The position numbers and the translations under genes were made by a program. The notes under the pieces are model-generated. The model saw only the letters and a list, made by a program, of their open reading frames with translations. It did not search any database and had not been told where the DNA came from. DNA of 64,000 nt from Ectocarpus siliculosus (Eukaryota; Sar; Phaeophyceae; Ectocarpales; Ectocarpaceae), in NCBI GenBank assembly GCA_000310025.1, contig FN648151.1:62001-126000 (forward strand), read 5' to 3'. The stretch's first letter is position 1. Each line of letters starts with the position of its first letter. This document shows, one piece after another, positions 54,599 to 64,000 of the stretch.

Positions 54599-57500
54599 AC
54601 TGCTACTACTGCCCAACTTGACCAGGGCGAACCTAGTAGATGAGAGTATGGTAGGTAGAACGCAACTCAAGTGCTGTCCCATGTCCGTGACCCTTTTCCT
54701 AGGCTCCAGTTTGGTGTTTCTGGCATGGTGCCTTTCCCGCCTTCCTTGTCTTGACGAGAGTGCCTTGAACAGCACCACCAGAACATGGGGCAAGAGGACC
54801 CCCCCTACCAGTAAATATGACCAGCCTTGCGGCGTCACTGAGGGACTTCGTCGCACGGCCTTGTGTGCTCTTCGAAGGTCAAGGCGATTGGTTCTCCAGT
54901 ATCATTGAAGCGTTTGTGTTATTGGAAGCCTTGACTTCAGAATTGCGATCAAGGCCGATATCTGTCTACCAGAAGACAGATGTGCTGGCAGGGTTTGACC
55001 ACCTCCAAGGCTATGGGATGTAGCATATGGATGTATGAATGTAGCGTTGACGAAGCGCGTTGCATACGCAACGCTGCTGTGCTGTTTACACAGGCGACGG
55101 TGCTGCCGCGTGGTAGTAGTCACTTTGACACCGGGCCGAAGCGCGTGTTCCTTGCCTTCGCATAAAAACAGCACGTATGGTGCGGAGTCTGGCTGCAACT
55201 TTCTGTCGAACTGTTTGGTCTAGTGTCCTTGCCGCGAAACTCCATTCACGACACGGTTGCGTGCCTGTTTGCGTGTAATATTTCCGGGAGTGAGTGAGTG
55301 TGCTGCTGCCCGCGATCCTGCCTGCACAGATGTAGTTATTGGCGGTCGCATCGACGGGTGTTGGCTACGGCAACGCCTCAGTGTGCGCACTTTGGTGTGG
55401 TGTTTTGTGATAGCAACTCTCGACGAAGTATCATCGTCATCGTTGGCTGTCTGAAGCTTAAGCCTCTTAACAGTTTTTCAGCGGGAAACGTTGATAGTGC
55501 AGACAGCCACTCGCTCGGATCACCCTGAGCAGGGCATCGCTGTCCCGCAAGGTGGTGAGGTACGGTACCTGTTTGGGAGGATTGTTATTAAAAGGAGACC
55601 GTGAGCTACGGTTTTTTATCATCTTCACGCAACCGACCTCAGCAACGACGGTCTCAACGCTGCTCGATCGCAGCGAGATACTCTTCGGTTTTGGGGGCTT
55701 GTTCGGCCGAAAATCCGACCGGGGGGGAGATCGTGAATGTCTTGTCACCCATGGCCCTCAAGCCCTTTCTTGAGAATGACTCCGGGTAGTCGACGGGTCT
55801 GGCCTGCTACGTATGTGCTGCTGCTGCTGCTGCTGCTGTTGAAGCTCCGATCTACGAAACGCATGAGGTTCTCCAAAGAGGCACACGCATCGTTGTGATG
55901 GCCGTCTTCGCTCCCCCTACAGAGGGAGAGTGTCGCCATGGGGGGCGAACCTCAAATAAACCATACCATCATTTTATCACTATTTGTTCCATTCCGTACC
56001 GTGTTTTCCCGGAATCTCCGAAAAAAACCGCGGACGAACGTCTTCATTCCCTCTGTGTGAAGCGCAGACAACAGCCAGTGCGTTCACGTCAACGCCGTGT
56101 CCATGCGTTACTTCGCCCTTGGCAACTCTTGACCAAAAATCAAACACCGTAAAGGTCAACCACCAAGGAGCGACCGGCGTGAGTGCCACAACAACGACCG
56201 CAAACAAGCCTCGTAATACAAGAAAAAAAAAACGGCACATCCTTCATGCAACACAACCAAATGACAGGCCACGTCATCGTATCGAACGCAGAGCAGTCCT
56301 CTGATACTTATATAGGTGAGATTACGCAATGTTTACCGTCAATGTGATGGGGATACACGTACCACACAGGTTAACCCCGCCCCCTTAATCTAACGGGAGG
56401 AGGCCAGAGCTGGAGGTGAGAGCTCGTCTCACCTGACACATCCACTTGCGTACGTACGCGCAACACGTGCAAGACGCACCTTCGTTGAGCACTACAAAAA
56501 ATAACTCATGTCGAGCACCATCAGCATCGGATACCACCCTCCTGCCGGAAGACATGAGTGGGGTGAAACCAATCTTTTCGAGGACACGCCGCCAAATCCA
56601 ACCACTAACTCCCCCGCTCTTCCTGCGGGTCCCGGCTGTAGCAGTACCAGATGTACCCACGAACCGCCGACATCCCTTCCGTCCCTCCCGCCGGAAAACA
56701 CCACATCTTGGACCCGTCCCACATTTTGATGGCACACCCCACTGGACAACATACTTCATCAAACACCACCACATAGGCCCCAACTAACACCACACCCCTC
56801 CGGCAAACGTGCAAATTCGTTGCCCCACGTTGCATGCATACAAAAAACACGAAAAGACCAAACGAGTGCGCGCGCGGGCGTTGCGCTCGCCGCTCTTGTC
56901 TTCCCCCGACATTTCTCTTGCGTGTTGCATGAGACTTGAAAAAAACGACACACAAGACTTACGAAATCAAATACTTGAACAAAAACACTGCTGTCTTATG
57001 CATACCCTTACACAACTTACATGACAGGAATCCCGGACAATTAATACGTTTGCGTACCCGTAGCAGCTATTTGGATTGGGCGGGCTGTCGACTGCCGACA
57101 GCGGGAAAGGCCGCGGTGGAAACAATGGAGCTCCACGTGTAGTAAGGGTCGCTTCGCTCACTCTCTGGAGCAAAGCAGGCCCTCACGATGAGGCCCCTCA
57201 CCGAGCACCCTAACCTACAGTACATCCAAGACACACTCACTATTCCTACAGCAAGACGGCCTCGCTTCCCTACCCACTCTCCCGGCAATGAATCGCGCGG
57301 GGGGCGGGGCGGGGGGCGTACTCTTATGTTTTGCACGCCATAGCGGTTAGACCATTGACCACGCGTCCTCGAGAGGACGGAGCATTGTTCCCACAGGACC
57401 GATCACCGATGGCCAATCGTTCCTTCCTACTTTGGCGGGGGGTGGGGGCTTCTACTTCTGAATCAAGCATACGGTAACGAAAGACTCGGCCTTGCGTCGC

Positions 57501-57777
57501 TGCAACGACGGGACGGAGCGACATGCAGGGTTTTGGCCGGCCCAGGCCCAAGCCTTGCTAGATATACAGGCGTTCTGGCCGACCGCCACCCCTATGTCCA
57601 AACCTGACACCCATCATCGATCTTTTCACACTGCAGCCTCCGACACGAGGCGGGCTACCAGTTCGAGTAACAACAACTCACCACACAAACAACCACGAGA
57701 GCATTTTCATCAAACTTTTCACCGACTCCCAACCGTAACGAATCATCTATAGCGACCCCCCCCCCCCCCCCCCCCCC
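54329..57777. other. No firm gene; CTG repeats and repeat fragments
   Basis: A CTG/CTA-rich tract lies at about 54553-54610 and (CTG)8 at about 55811-55837. 55395-55530 resembles 13080-13210 (gatagcaactc...cgacgagtatcatcg, ctgtctgaagctt), a further small dispersed repeat. A minus frame 56385-56783 ends before a good donor (gtgaga after KWMCQ) and includes LEKIGFTPLMSS and HELFFVVLNEGA; it may be an exon of an unrecognised gene. A plus frame 54817-55023 and others lack support. Confidence 0.4.
57324..57560 (-). repeat. Short repeat with tRNA-like motif, copy 1
   Basis: Minus-strand blocks gcctgggccggccaaaaccc, gcatgtcgctccgtccc and atggtctaaccgctatggcgtgca recur at 59640-59735 in the same order and orientation, with about 130 extra bases here between the second and third. 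The third block resembles the box A region of a tRNA, but no box B was seen. Confidence 0.5.
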
Positions 57778-57900
57778 NNNNNNNNNNNNNNNNNNNNNNN
57801 NNNNNNNNNNNNNNNNNNNNNNNNNNNNNNNNNNNNNNNNNNNNNNNNNNNNNNNNNNNNNNNNNNNNNNNNNNNNNCCCCCCCCCCCCCCCCCCCCCCC
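57757..57900. other. Assembly gap inside a poly-C run
   Basis: 100 N (57778-57877) flanked by 21 C on the left and 23 C on the right. The round size shows a gap of unknown length. The poly-C/poly-G homopolymer probably stopped sequencing or assembly. Confidence 0.98.
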
Positions 57901-58063
57901 GCGTACCCCCTCGAGCGTCCGGCACCGAGAGATTCGATATTCCGCCCGCTCTCGGTGGTCAGCTTCATCAAATCTCTACAATATACCACCGAATATATCA
58001 ATGCTTGGTACACGTAAACAAAAGGGAGTCCGTTCTCCATTTCATTATAACACAATCGGACTG

Positions 58064-58507
58064 CTATCGAATGACCCCCTCCTTCGTTCTGCCTGGCCGC
58101 GTGCCTCTTTGCCAAGCCGTCAAGTCCGTTGCCGGCGTCTCCGGCTTCGGCATCACGGCGCACGTGAGTCCGCCACAAACATGACCACAATTTTCAATCG
58201 CGCCTATCGAGAAAGAAAGGTCAAGAGAGCAACATACGACGGGAGCAAAAACCTGGTTCATATCGATGTAATTGCGTTGACCCCTGGTGTGCGCGGGAAG
58301 AGGGACAAGTCCACGTCGGGCAGCAAGGGCTGGGGAAACGGTTTCCATGAGCGTGGAGGAATTTTTCCAGAGCCACGCACTCGTTCCGAAACTGGGCGGC
58401 ATCGATCCTACCGCTACTGGAGGCGCCGCCACAGCGCTCTCTAAGTTGTAACCGTTGTACTGCTGCAGCACCTCCGACGTCCGACGATTCGTGGGAGAGT
58501 TCGGCAT
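58064..58507 (-). CDS. Hypothetical open frame, 147 aa
   Basis: ATG at 58507, open to TGA at 58064. The first 90 codons (MPNSPTNRRTSEVLQQYNG start, FGTSAWLWKNSS, LMETVSPALAAR) have ordinary composition; the rest is less protein-like. A second frame across the same stretch (QFRNECVALEKFLHAHG) is equally plausible, so coding is uncertain. No domain was recognised. Confidence 0.25.
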   Translation of the reverse strand: MPNSPTNRRTSEVLQQYNGYNLESAVAAPPVAVGSMPPSFGTSAWLWKNSSTLMETVSPALAARRGLVPLPAHTRGQRNYIDMNQVFAPVVCCSLDLSFSIGAIENCGHVCGGLTCAVMPKPETPATDLTAWQRGTRPGRTKEGVIR

Positions 58508-58956
58508 CAAGACATAGGTCGCTCAATCGCTCCCCTGTGGGTGCCCATTGTGCCTTGTGTTGCGGACTGCTGCTTGAGTTCTCTTGCTGCCGCGCGAGAC
58601 AAAGATCGCTTGTTCAATTGCCGTGGCAGAAGCAGAAGCTACAAGAAACGCCCATCCGACGGAAAGAAAAAAACACAATCACCAATCATCGTGTACAGCA
58701 CGGGTCCCCAGTCAAGAAAAGCCGAACTCGGGTCGAGGTTTAATTTCTTTCTATGCATACATATAGGTTAATATACAGACGTCCAGAGTAGCATCCACCG
58801 CTGAGCAAATACTCTACAAAAGCTGTACAGGTATTCCTTAACCCTATTCCCTCACGTTTCGTCATCACTCGAGCCTCTAGTACATGACGGACGTTACAAT
58901 TTCTTCGCTGCGGGCCCGACCCGCATTAACACCACGCGCACCTGCAGCAGGCCCGC
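58508..58956. other. Intergenic, downstream of a four-TM gene
   Basis: Short plus frames overlap here (58537-58771). Nothing is recognised; it would contain the 3' UTR of the minus-strand gene. Confidence 0.5.
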
Positions 58957-60628
58957 TCAGACCGTGACCAAGATGCTCGCCAGCAATCGCCGGTCCTGCA
59001 CCAAGGTGTAGGCCGTGTAAGCGCTCGCGATCGCCGCCATCGAATTCGGAAACAACGTTACCCATTTCCTCGGCAATTCGTCATCCTCCCGTGGTGTTAA
59101 GCTTTCGCGGCGGCGATACGAGACAGGAGACGCGCATCACGGAAAGGACGGACGAATCAGGAGGGGGGCAGCGGAGAGGCGTTGCGGCCAGCAAAAAATC
59201 AAAAGACGTCAGTCTAACTGCGGCAAAAAACGGAAAACGATTCTATAATAAGAGGCCTTGATCTGGGGATAGGCTATTCCCAGAATCCTGTGTGTTTATG
59301 GTGAAGCATCGACAGCGCTGACAGGCTGACCGATCTAAAGACGTCCGTCTTTGTGCCCCAAGAAGCGGAAAACACTTGAATTTTAAGGTCAAGCGTATGT
59401 TCACAGGTGTGCTTGTGCCATGAGAGCCGACCCCGTCATACCTCCGGCTAGAGACTTTCATCCCACACCCAGGTGACTACACAGGATACACTATAGTTGT
59501 ATGGCGTTAGAAGCACCTCATCTCTGCAAGAAATGTCCGAAAACAGTTCGACAAAACGTTTGGAGTTTCCTCGCGCTCTTCATGACAAGACCGAACGAGC
59601 AATGAAAAGCGATCGGTTCAGGTGATGTAAATGCATGCCGTAGTCGTTAGACCATAAACTTCGCATCCCTAAACTCCGGGACGGAGCGACATGCCTTTCG
59701 GGTTTTCGCCGGCCCAGGCTACGTCTCACAAGGATGAAGCTCAAGCTGGTCATCACCGTGCGTTTGCTGTGCCAAGTCAGATATGCCATGGGTTGATTTG
59801 GATGGGTCGGCTCTGGGGGGAGGGGGGGGGGTAACTCTACTCTAGACAGTAAAATAAAATAGGAGGCGTTTTTCTCACCTCCACGTGACGATCCACACGT
59901 CAGCCGCCGCCAGTAGAAAGCAAATAATGATCGCCAGGATTCCGAGCGGGAGGTTTACGTCCTCAACCTTGGTCATGAATAGCCTCGCGGACATCGCAAC
60001 CCCGGCCAAATAGACAACCCATTGGAAGCCTGGCAAGGGGCAACACAAGGAGCTACAGCAGGTTAGCGTCGTCAAATGCTTCACAGAAGGCAAGAGTGAA
60101 GAAGGGCTACGGTCGCGACTATTTATATCAAAGAGGATGGTTTCAAGCTCGGCTGCGCCAGAGCACGCTTCCAATCAACGTTTGTTTCGATGCGCTGCTG
60201 CTCAACGGGGCCAGAACATGCTTCCAATCACCGGCTGTTTCCATGTATTCCACTTCGACTGGGTCAGAGCATGCTCCGAATCAACTAGTATTTCCATGTA
60301 TTCCAGCTCAACCGGTCAAAATATGCTCCTAACCGAGGAAAATTCACGTAGACCGTACCGTACCTGGATAAAATGTAGATCCGAAGAAAAAGGCCACCCC
60401 GTGCGTGACCAGCAACAGCAAGCCCGTGAACTGCGGGTATGCATGAAGAGGTGGAAGGCGTCAGGGTTTGGGGGTCGGACAGCAGTAACAAAAAACACGC
60501 AAGTCGGTGGCTCCAACTCCAACATGCCTCTCGCTCAAAACGGAACGAAGAGTCACGCGCGCGGGCACAGACGAACGAACAGATACCTCAGCAGGACTGC
60601 CACGTGGTCGTGTGGAGTCCTCTTCCAT
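58957..60628 (-). CDS. Small four-TM protein, paralogue 2, 134 aa, four exons
   Basis: Splice model by eye. Exon 1 is 60628-60587 (ATG, MEEDSTRPRGSPAE), donor gtatct. Exon 2 is 60430-60364 (67 bases), acceptor acccgcag, donor gtacgg. Exon 3 is 60029-59879 (151 bases), acceptor ccttgccag, donor gtgaga. Exon 4 is 59101-58957, acceptor gcgaaag, stop TGA. Phases 0, 1 and 2 agree at all three joins. Hydrophobic segments are GLLLLVTHGVAFFFG, WVVYLAGVAMSARLFM, GILAIIICFLLAAADVWIV and a weaker one around MAAIASAYTAYTLV. Exons 2-4 have length- and phase-matched counterparts in the gene just upstream. The family is unknown to me. Invariant features of the pair are L-L-L-x-x-T-H, S-A-R-x-F, and L-A-A-x-D followed by W-x-x-x-W. 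Likely an integral membrane protein. Confidence 0.6.
59640..59735 (-). repeat. Short repeat with tRNA-like motif, copy 2
   Basis: Compact version of the repeat at 57324-57560: gcctgggccggc, gcatgtcgctccgtccc and atggtctaacgactacggcatgca on the minus strand. It lies in the last intron of the four-TM gene. Confidence 0.5.
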
Positions 60629-60904
60629 TGCAAGTATTCTTACTCCTGAGACTGGACCCTGTCGTCCAAGGACTAGCACGCGTTTTCGCTTTTCATATTC
60701 CGCTGAAAGACTGACACCGTTTCATTTGCCAGTCAGTCACACTTAGCACGGTCTCGATGCCAACCAAAGAAACACACGAAACAGTGCCGTGAAAATCAAA
60801 CCAACCGATTTCGTCTTCAAACTTCACAGGATACCATTCAGAGGAATGCGGAGCAAGGGGGGAAACAGCCAAGCACAGCCAAGACGTAGCGCCAAATACC
60901 GAGC

Positions 60905-62523
60905 CTAGCAATGACCCACCCGTCTTCTGTCCTCCAAGATGTTGCTGGGGATGTGGATCTTTGCCGCGTAGATGCTCACAACACCCGCCGCCAGCTGTGG
61001 CAACGCCCGCACCCAATCAGCCTCGAGGTTCAACCTGCTCTCGTACGGGCGGGAGAGAGGAGCGCGAGGTAGCGGTGCCGTCTTCATACTTGCTGATACT
61101 CTTTACTCTTCCCATCCATCTACTCTGTTTCCAATCTATATGTACACGTTTCGGTGTATGCTTGACCTTTAATCAGCCGGGGTCAGTCGCACAGGAGGAC
61201 GGTAACTCTACTGCTGCAGCCTTTTTTTGCCCTTCCGTATCGCATTAGTAGGTTGGTGTTGTTGTTTTTTCGAGTTTATTTCATCCTTGCTTACAAGAGC
61301 ATCCGTGTAATGTACGAAGAGGGCTACGTCCCAACTACACGAAGCATGCTGCTGAGTTGCCGGGCTCTGGGTCGAGAGCATCAAGTGTTATAATCTCTGC
61401 ATCGTGACGCCTCGCACATGCAAAGCACTAAAATAGCCGCAGCATTTCACAAGCAGCAGCAGCAGCAACAGCAGCAACAGAAGCATCCGCGTCTCACTCA
61501 CCACACCCACGCCCAAAACAGGTCCACCGCCGCCAGAAAGAAGCAGCAGACCATCACCATCTCCTGGTACACCGAGTTGTCCATGTCGCGGACGAAGAAC
61601 ATCCTCGCCGAGACGAGGATGATGATGCCGCGAGCTACCCAAGACGGGATGGCACCTAGTCATTGTTTCGCGTCCATTCGTGAAATCGTTCGTCGATTCG
61701 TCGGTTAGACAGTTTGATCGGCGGTTGGAATCAGCATCGAATACACGCAAAACGTTAGAACGTCTCCCCGAGCACACGTGGGCTGTCCCACAGTCATGTC
61801 CTCCTGGCCTTTGATGCTCTGCAAGTAGTTTCCTCCGTTAGCAGAAAAGACCCGCCGGGTCGGGCGGCGCGCGCCCGACCGGTTTTCGTCGCGAAAAAAC
61901 TCTTTTATTCTTTCCCGTTACAGCTGCGCATGTGAAACCGTCACGGACTCTTCGCCTCTTTACTTTCCCCTCCCATTGAAGAACCTTCGCTCTTCTTTCC
62001 ATTCGCCTCTCTCTCATTTCTGTTACCGCGAAACTCCTTCACATTTCTTTCTTTTTATGCCGCTCCCTTTTCCCGCCGTCGCTGCCCGCCTCATTGGAGG
62101 AGACACATGGTACAGTGCAGTCACGTAAATTTCCGGTGATGGCCCCTCGTGTCACGCGTACGTCTAACGGCCCTACTGCCTCGCCTCTCGAAATGAAGAG
62201 CTACATTCAAAAACCCGAAACAAACGCATCCCCCCCCCCCAGGACTGCTAAAAAATACCTCGCGCGTGGATAGCCCTGGTCATGAATAGTGGTTGAAGCG
62301 AACTACTAGTGTACTTGATCGCGTACATGCTTCACCCTCGAATATCGTTTCCTTTAATGTTGATGGAGAAACTACTGTACTGATGTGCTTTAGTACCATG
62401 CATGATACCGCTGCAACCCTCACCGAGAACCAGCGAGTAGGCGAAGGTCATGGCGGCGATGTGCGTTATAATCAGCAGCAACGCCAAAACCTGCGAAGCG
62501 ACAAAACAATCCAAAGCGGGCAT
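60905..62523 (-). CDS. Small four-TM protein, paralogue 1, about 120 aa, three exons
   Basis: Splice model by eye. Exon 1 ends at 62424 before gtgagg; it starts either at ATG 62523 (11 codons upstream) or, if spliced, at 62490 after ttcgcag. Exon 2 is 61634-61502 (133 bases), acceptor ttgggtag, donor gtgagt. Exon 3 is 61034-60905, acceptor gagagcag, stop after RRRVGHC. Phases 1 and 2 agree. Hydrophobic segments are VLALLLIITHIAAMTFAY, GIIILVSARMFFV, VMVCCFFLAAVDLFWAWVW and LPQLAAGVVSIYAAKI. It matches paralogue 2 exon for exon: the 67-base core exon has exactly the same length, and exon 2 is 18 bases shorter. Only 276 bases separate the genes, which suits a tandem duplication. An alternative reading splices exon 3 (donor gtgggt at 60919) into paralogue 2's exon 2 in phase 0, giving one eight-TM protein. 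Confidence 0.58.
61455..61485. repeat. CAG/CAA repeat in intron
   Basis: An imperfect (CAG)n/(CAA) tract just downstream (minus-strand sense) of the donor of paralogue 1's exon 2. Opens a poly-Leu frame that is not real. Confidence 0.85.
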
Positions 62524-62807
62524 GTCAACATCAGAGGCAAGACGGCACGGCGATAAGATAGGTGTATGCATACCAGATATGCAGATGTAGTTGGAAACTG
62601 CGATCAACGGATACAACGTAGGATTGACAGCAAAAACAAACAAACAGACAGATTTGATGAAGCGGCACAAGAATGATATTTCTCACGACCATTAAGTTTT
62701 CCACCCGAATCGCCCAGGGTCATACGTAGATTGGGCCAGAATCAGATGCGCTGATGCATGTATGTTACGGTAATGTCGAGGAGGCGATCGGTGGCGGTGG
62801 CGGCGAC

Positions 62808-63111
62808 GGTTGCGCAGTTTGGTGGCCTTCTAGTTTGCCTCGGCAGCTTTCTCTGCTGCCGCTTTTGAAGCACCAATTCCCGCGCATGCTGCGCGGCAGC
62901 GGCCTCTTCCGCTTGTAGCGGCGTTGGCAGCAGCGGGGGGGCTTCGCCGCTCATCAATGAACAGTGGCGTGCCGTCGACAGCGCCCCCGCTGTCAACAAG
63001 TTAAAAGCGGAAGAGGCCGCTGCCGCGCAGCATGCGCGGGAATTGGTGCTTCAAGAGCGGCAGCAGAGAAAGCTGCCGAGGCAAACGAGAAGGCCACCAA
63101 ACTGCGCAACC
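62808..63111. repeat. Near-perfect inverted repeat, 105-bp arms
   Basis: Arm 1 is 62808-62912, arm 2 is 63007-63111, with a 94-base spacer. The arms differ at only about two positions (for example tctag against ctcgt, and a/g in the cttca-agcgg segment). Each arm keeps an open frame outward (AEEAAAAQHARELVLQ on both). It could fold as a long hairpin, or be a foldback element, a recent inverted duplication, or a chimeric read artefact. Confidence 0.9.
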
Positions 63112-64000
63112 AGCGCCGCCACCAACCACGTCCGCACAGCAACCGCTAATTACTCGACGCTTGCTGGCTCCAACACGCCAACTGCGGCACTGCCCGCTTG
63201 TTGGATGCTGTGGCTCGGCGTGCCGGTGCTGCTCCTGCGGAGGTGCTTGGCGGCGGCGCTGCGGCTCTGTGTAACCACTTTTCTCTTCCTTATTCCCACC
63301 GGCGTGTTTGAGGTTCCCTTGCTAGCCTTTGTAGGGCTTTCAACGCCAACCGCAACCGCGGATGACTCCACAACGGCGGTATTGCACGCCCTCCGTCCCG
63401 GTGCCGCCGACAGCACCACAGGGAGAACTCCGCGCGTCAGCCTTTGGCACGCGTGTACTTCGCCCAGCGCACGACAGCTCCACTTCTGCTACCTCAATAA
63501 CCCCACCGATGCCGACAACCGATGCTTCCATCGGCTCTCCCCATTCTCGCACTGCTAGCCACGCCCCGCCTAGTACTGCCACCCCAACACAAGGAGAACT
63601 GCAACACGTCTGCCACGGACACACAAGTACTTCGCGCAGCACACGACAAAAACGCCTGTGCCTCCGTCAACACCCCCAAGCGTCGACGACAACCGGTGTT
63701 TCTACGTTTTCTACCGGCTCTCGCAACAGCGGCACTTCGAGGTCACCTCCACCTTGCAGCACTACGTAGATATGACTACAGTCGATCCTGCCGTTTTGCT
63801 AGCCGAGAGCGTAGCTCTCTTGAATCCTTCGTGGAGATGTGGGAGAGGTCGGTGAGGCTCCGTATTCTCGAATCTAGAGTTGGTCCCTCAAATGGATTGC
63901 TATTTTCTCCCCTCTTTCGGGTTTTAGCCTCTTCGTGTATGTCCCCTCAGGGTTGGGCTAGTGTAACGGTATTTGGACCCTTGAACCAAGATATCATTCG
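63112..64000 (+). other. Unassigned, possible repeat ORF at window edge
   Basis: A plus frame 63043-63558 and a following frame 63362-63769 are Ser/Thr/Pro-r rich, without a known domain. Two diverged tandem blocks of about 170 bases (about 63395-63555 and 63560-63735) share gagaact, tacttcgc and a caaccg-tg/tt end. The last frame (63658-63855) has a helical segment (TSTLQHYVDMTTVDPAVLLAESVALL). It might be the gag of another retroelement extending beyond the window, but there is no zinc knuckle or RT to prove it. Confidence 0.3.

Noticed and set aside
57743-58190. Gly-rich minus frames across 57.8 kb
   Set aside because: They run through the N gap and the poly-C homopolymer.
1-64000. CRISPR array, prophage or bacterial operon
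   Set aside because: No short regularly spaced repeats with unique spacers, no compact co-directional gene strings, and clear intron-containing genes.

Overview
The window looks like nuclear DNA of a brown alga (Phaeophyceae) or a close stramenopile relative. The best marker is a minus-strand protein built from twelve copies of the EsV-1-7 cysteine/histidine repeat (C-x4-C-x16-C-x2-H-x12), a family known mainly from brown algae (IMM of Ectocarpus) and the phaeovirus EsV-1. Other eukaryotic signs are short exons bounded by GT/AG sites, a Ty3/gypsy-type retroelement, a tRNA-derived SINE family with poly-A tails, and many triplet and dinucleotide microsatellites. There is no operon structure, rRNA, CRISPR array or convincing stand-alone tRNA gene.

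Layout. 1-6.8 kb is a decayed Ty3/gypsy-type element: Gag with a proline-rich region and a CCHC knuckle, then a NADAR (YbiA-like) domain, an aspartic protease, reverse transcriptase and RNase H, broken by one stop and six frame changes. 6.7-11.1 kb and 35.6-38.7 kb are two closely similar copies of one unit that starts in the tail of the RNase H frame and ends in an antisense EsV-1-7 gene (12 clean repeats in copy 1, about 3 damaged ones in copy 2). 11-43 kb is mostly a graveyard of dispersed repeats: a roughly 1.9-kb family with four direct copies and one inverted fragment, three SINEs, a LINE C-terminal relic, tandem and direct duplications, and microsatellites. A few candidate exons lie in it (an Ala-rich coiled coil at 26.6-26.9 kb, an acidic two-exon fragment at 25.7-26.0 kb, and duplicated VIT-like exons at 32.5-33.1 kb).

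44-63 kb is the gene-bearing part, with short multi-exon host genes read by eye: a one-TM protein (minus, 44.3-45.1), a terminal exon (minus, 47.6-47.8), a secreted 88-residue protein (minus, 49.5-50.2), a WBP2/GRAM-like protein (plus, 51.6-54.3), and a tandem pair of small four-TM paralogues (minus, 59.0-62.5). An assembly gap of 100 N inside a poly-C run lies at 57.8 kb, and a near-perfect 105-bp inverted repeat at 62.8-63.1 kb.

The most notable observation is the NADAR domain inside a retroelement Gag-Pol region. NADAR proteins are ADP-ribose/guanine-ADP-ribose processing enzymes, so this element may have carried its own ADP-ribosylation counter-defence or nucleic-acid repair function. The second is the recurrent linkage between this element's 3' end and an EsV-1-7 gene. 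All splice models come from reading sites and phases by eye, without transcript or database support.
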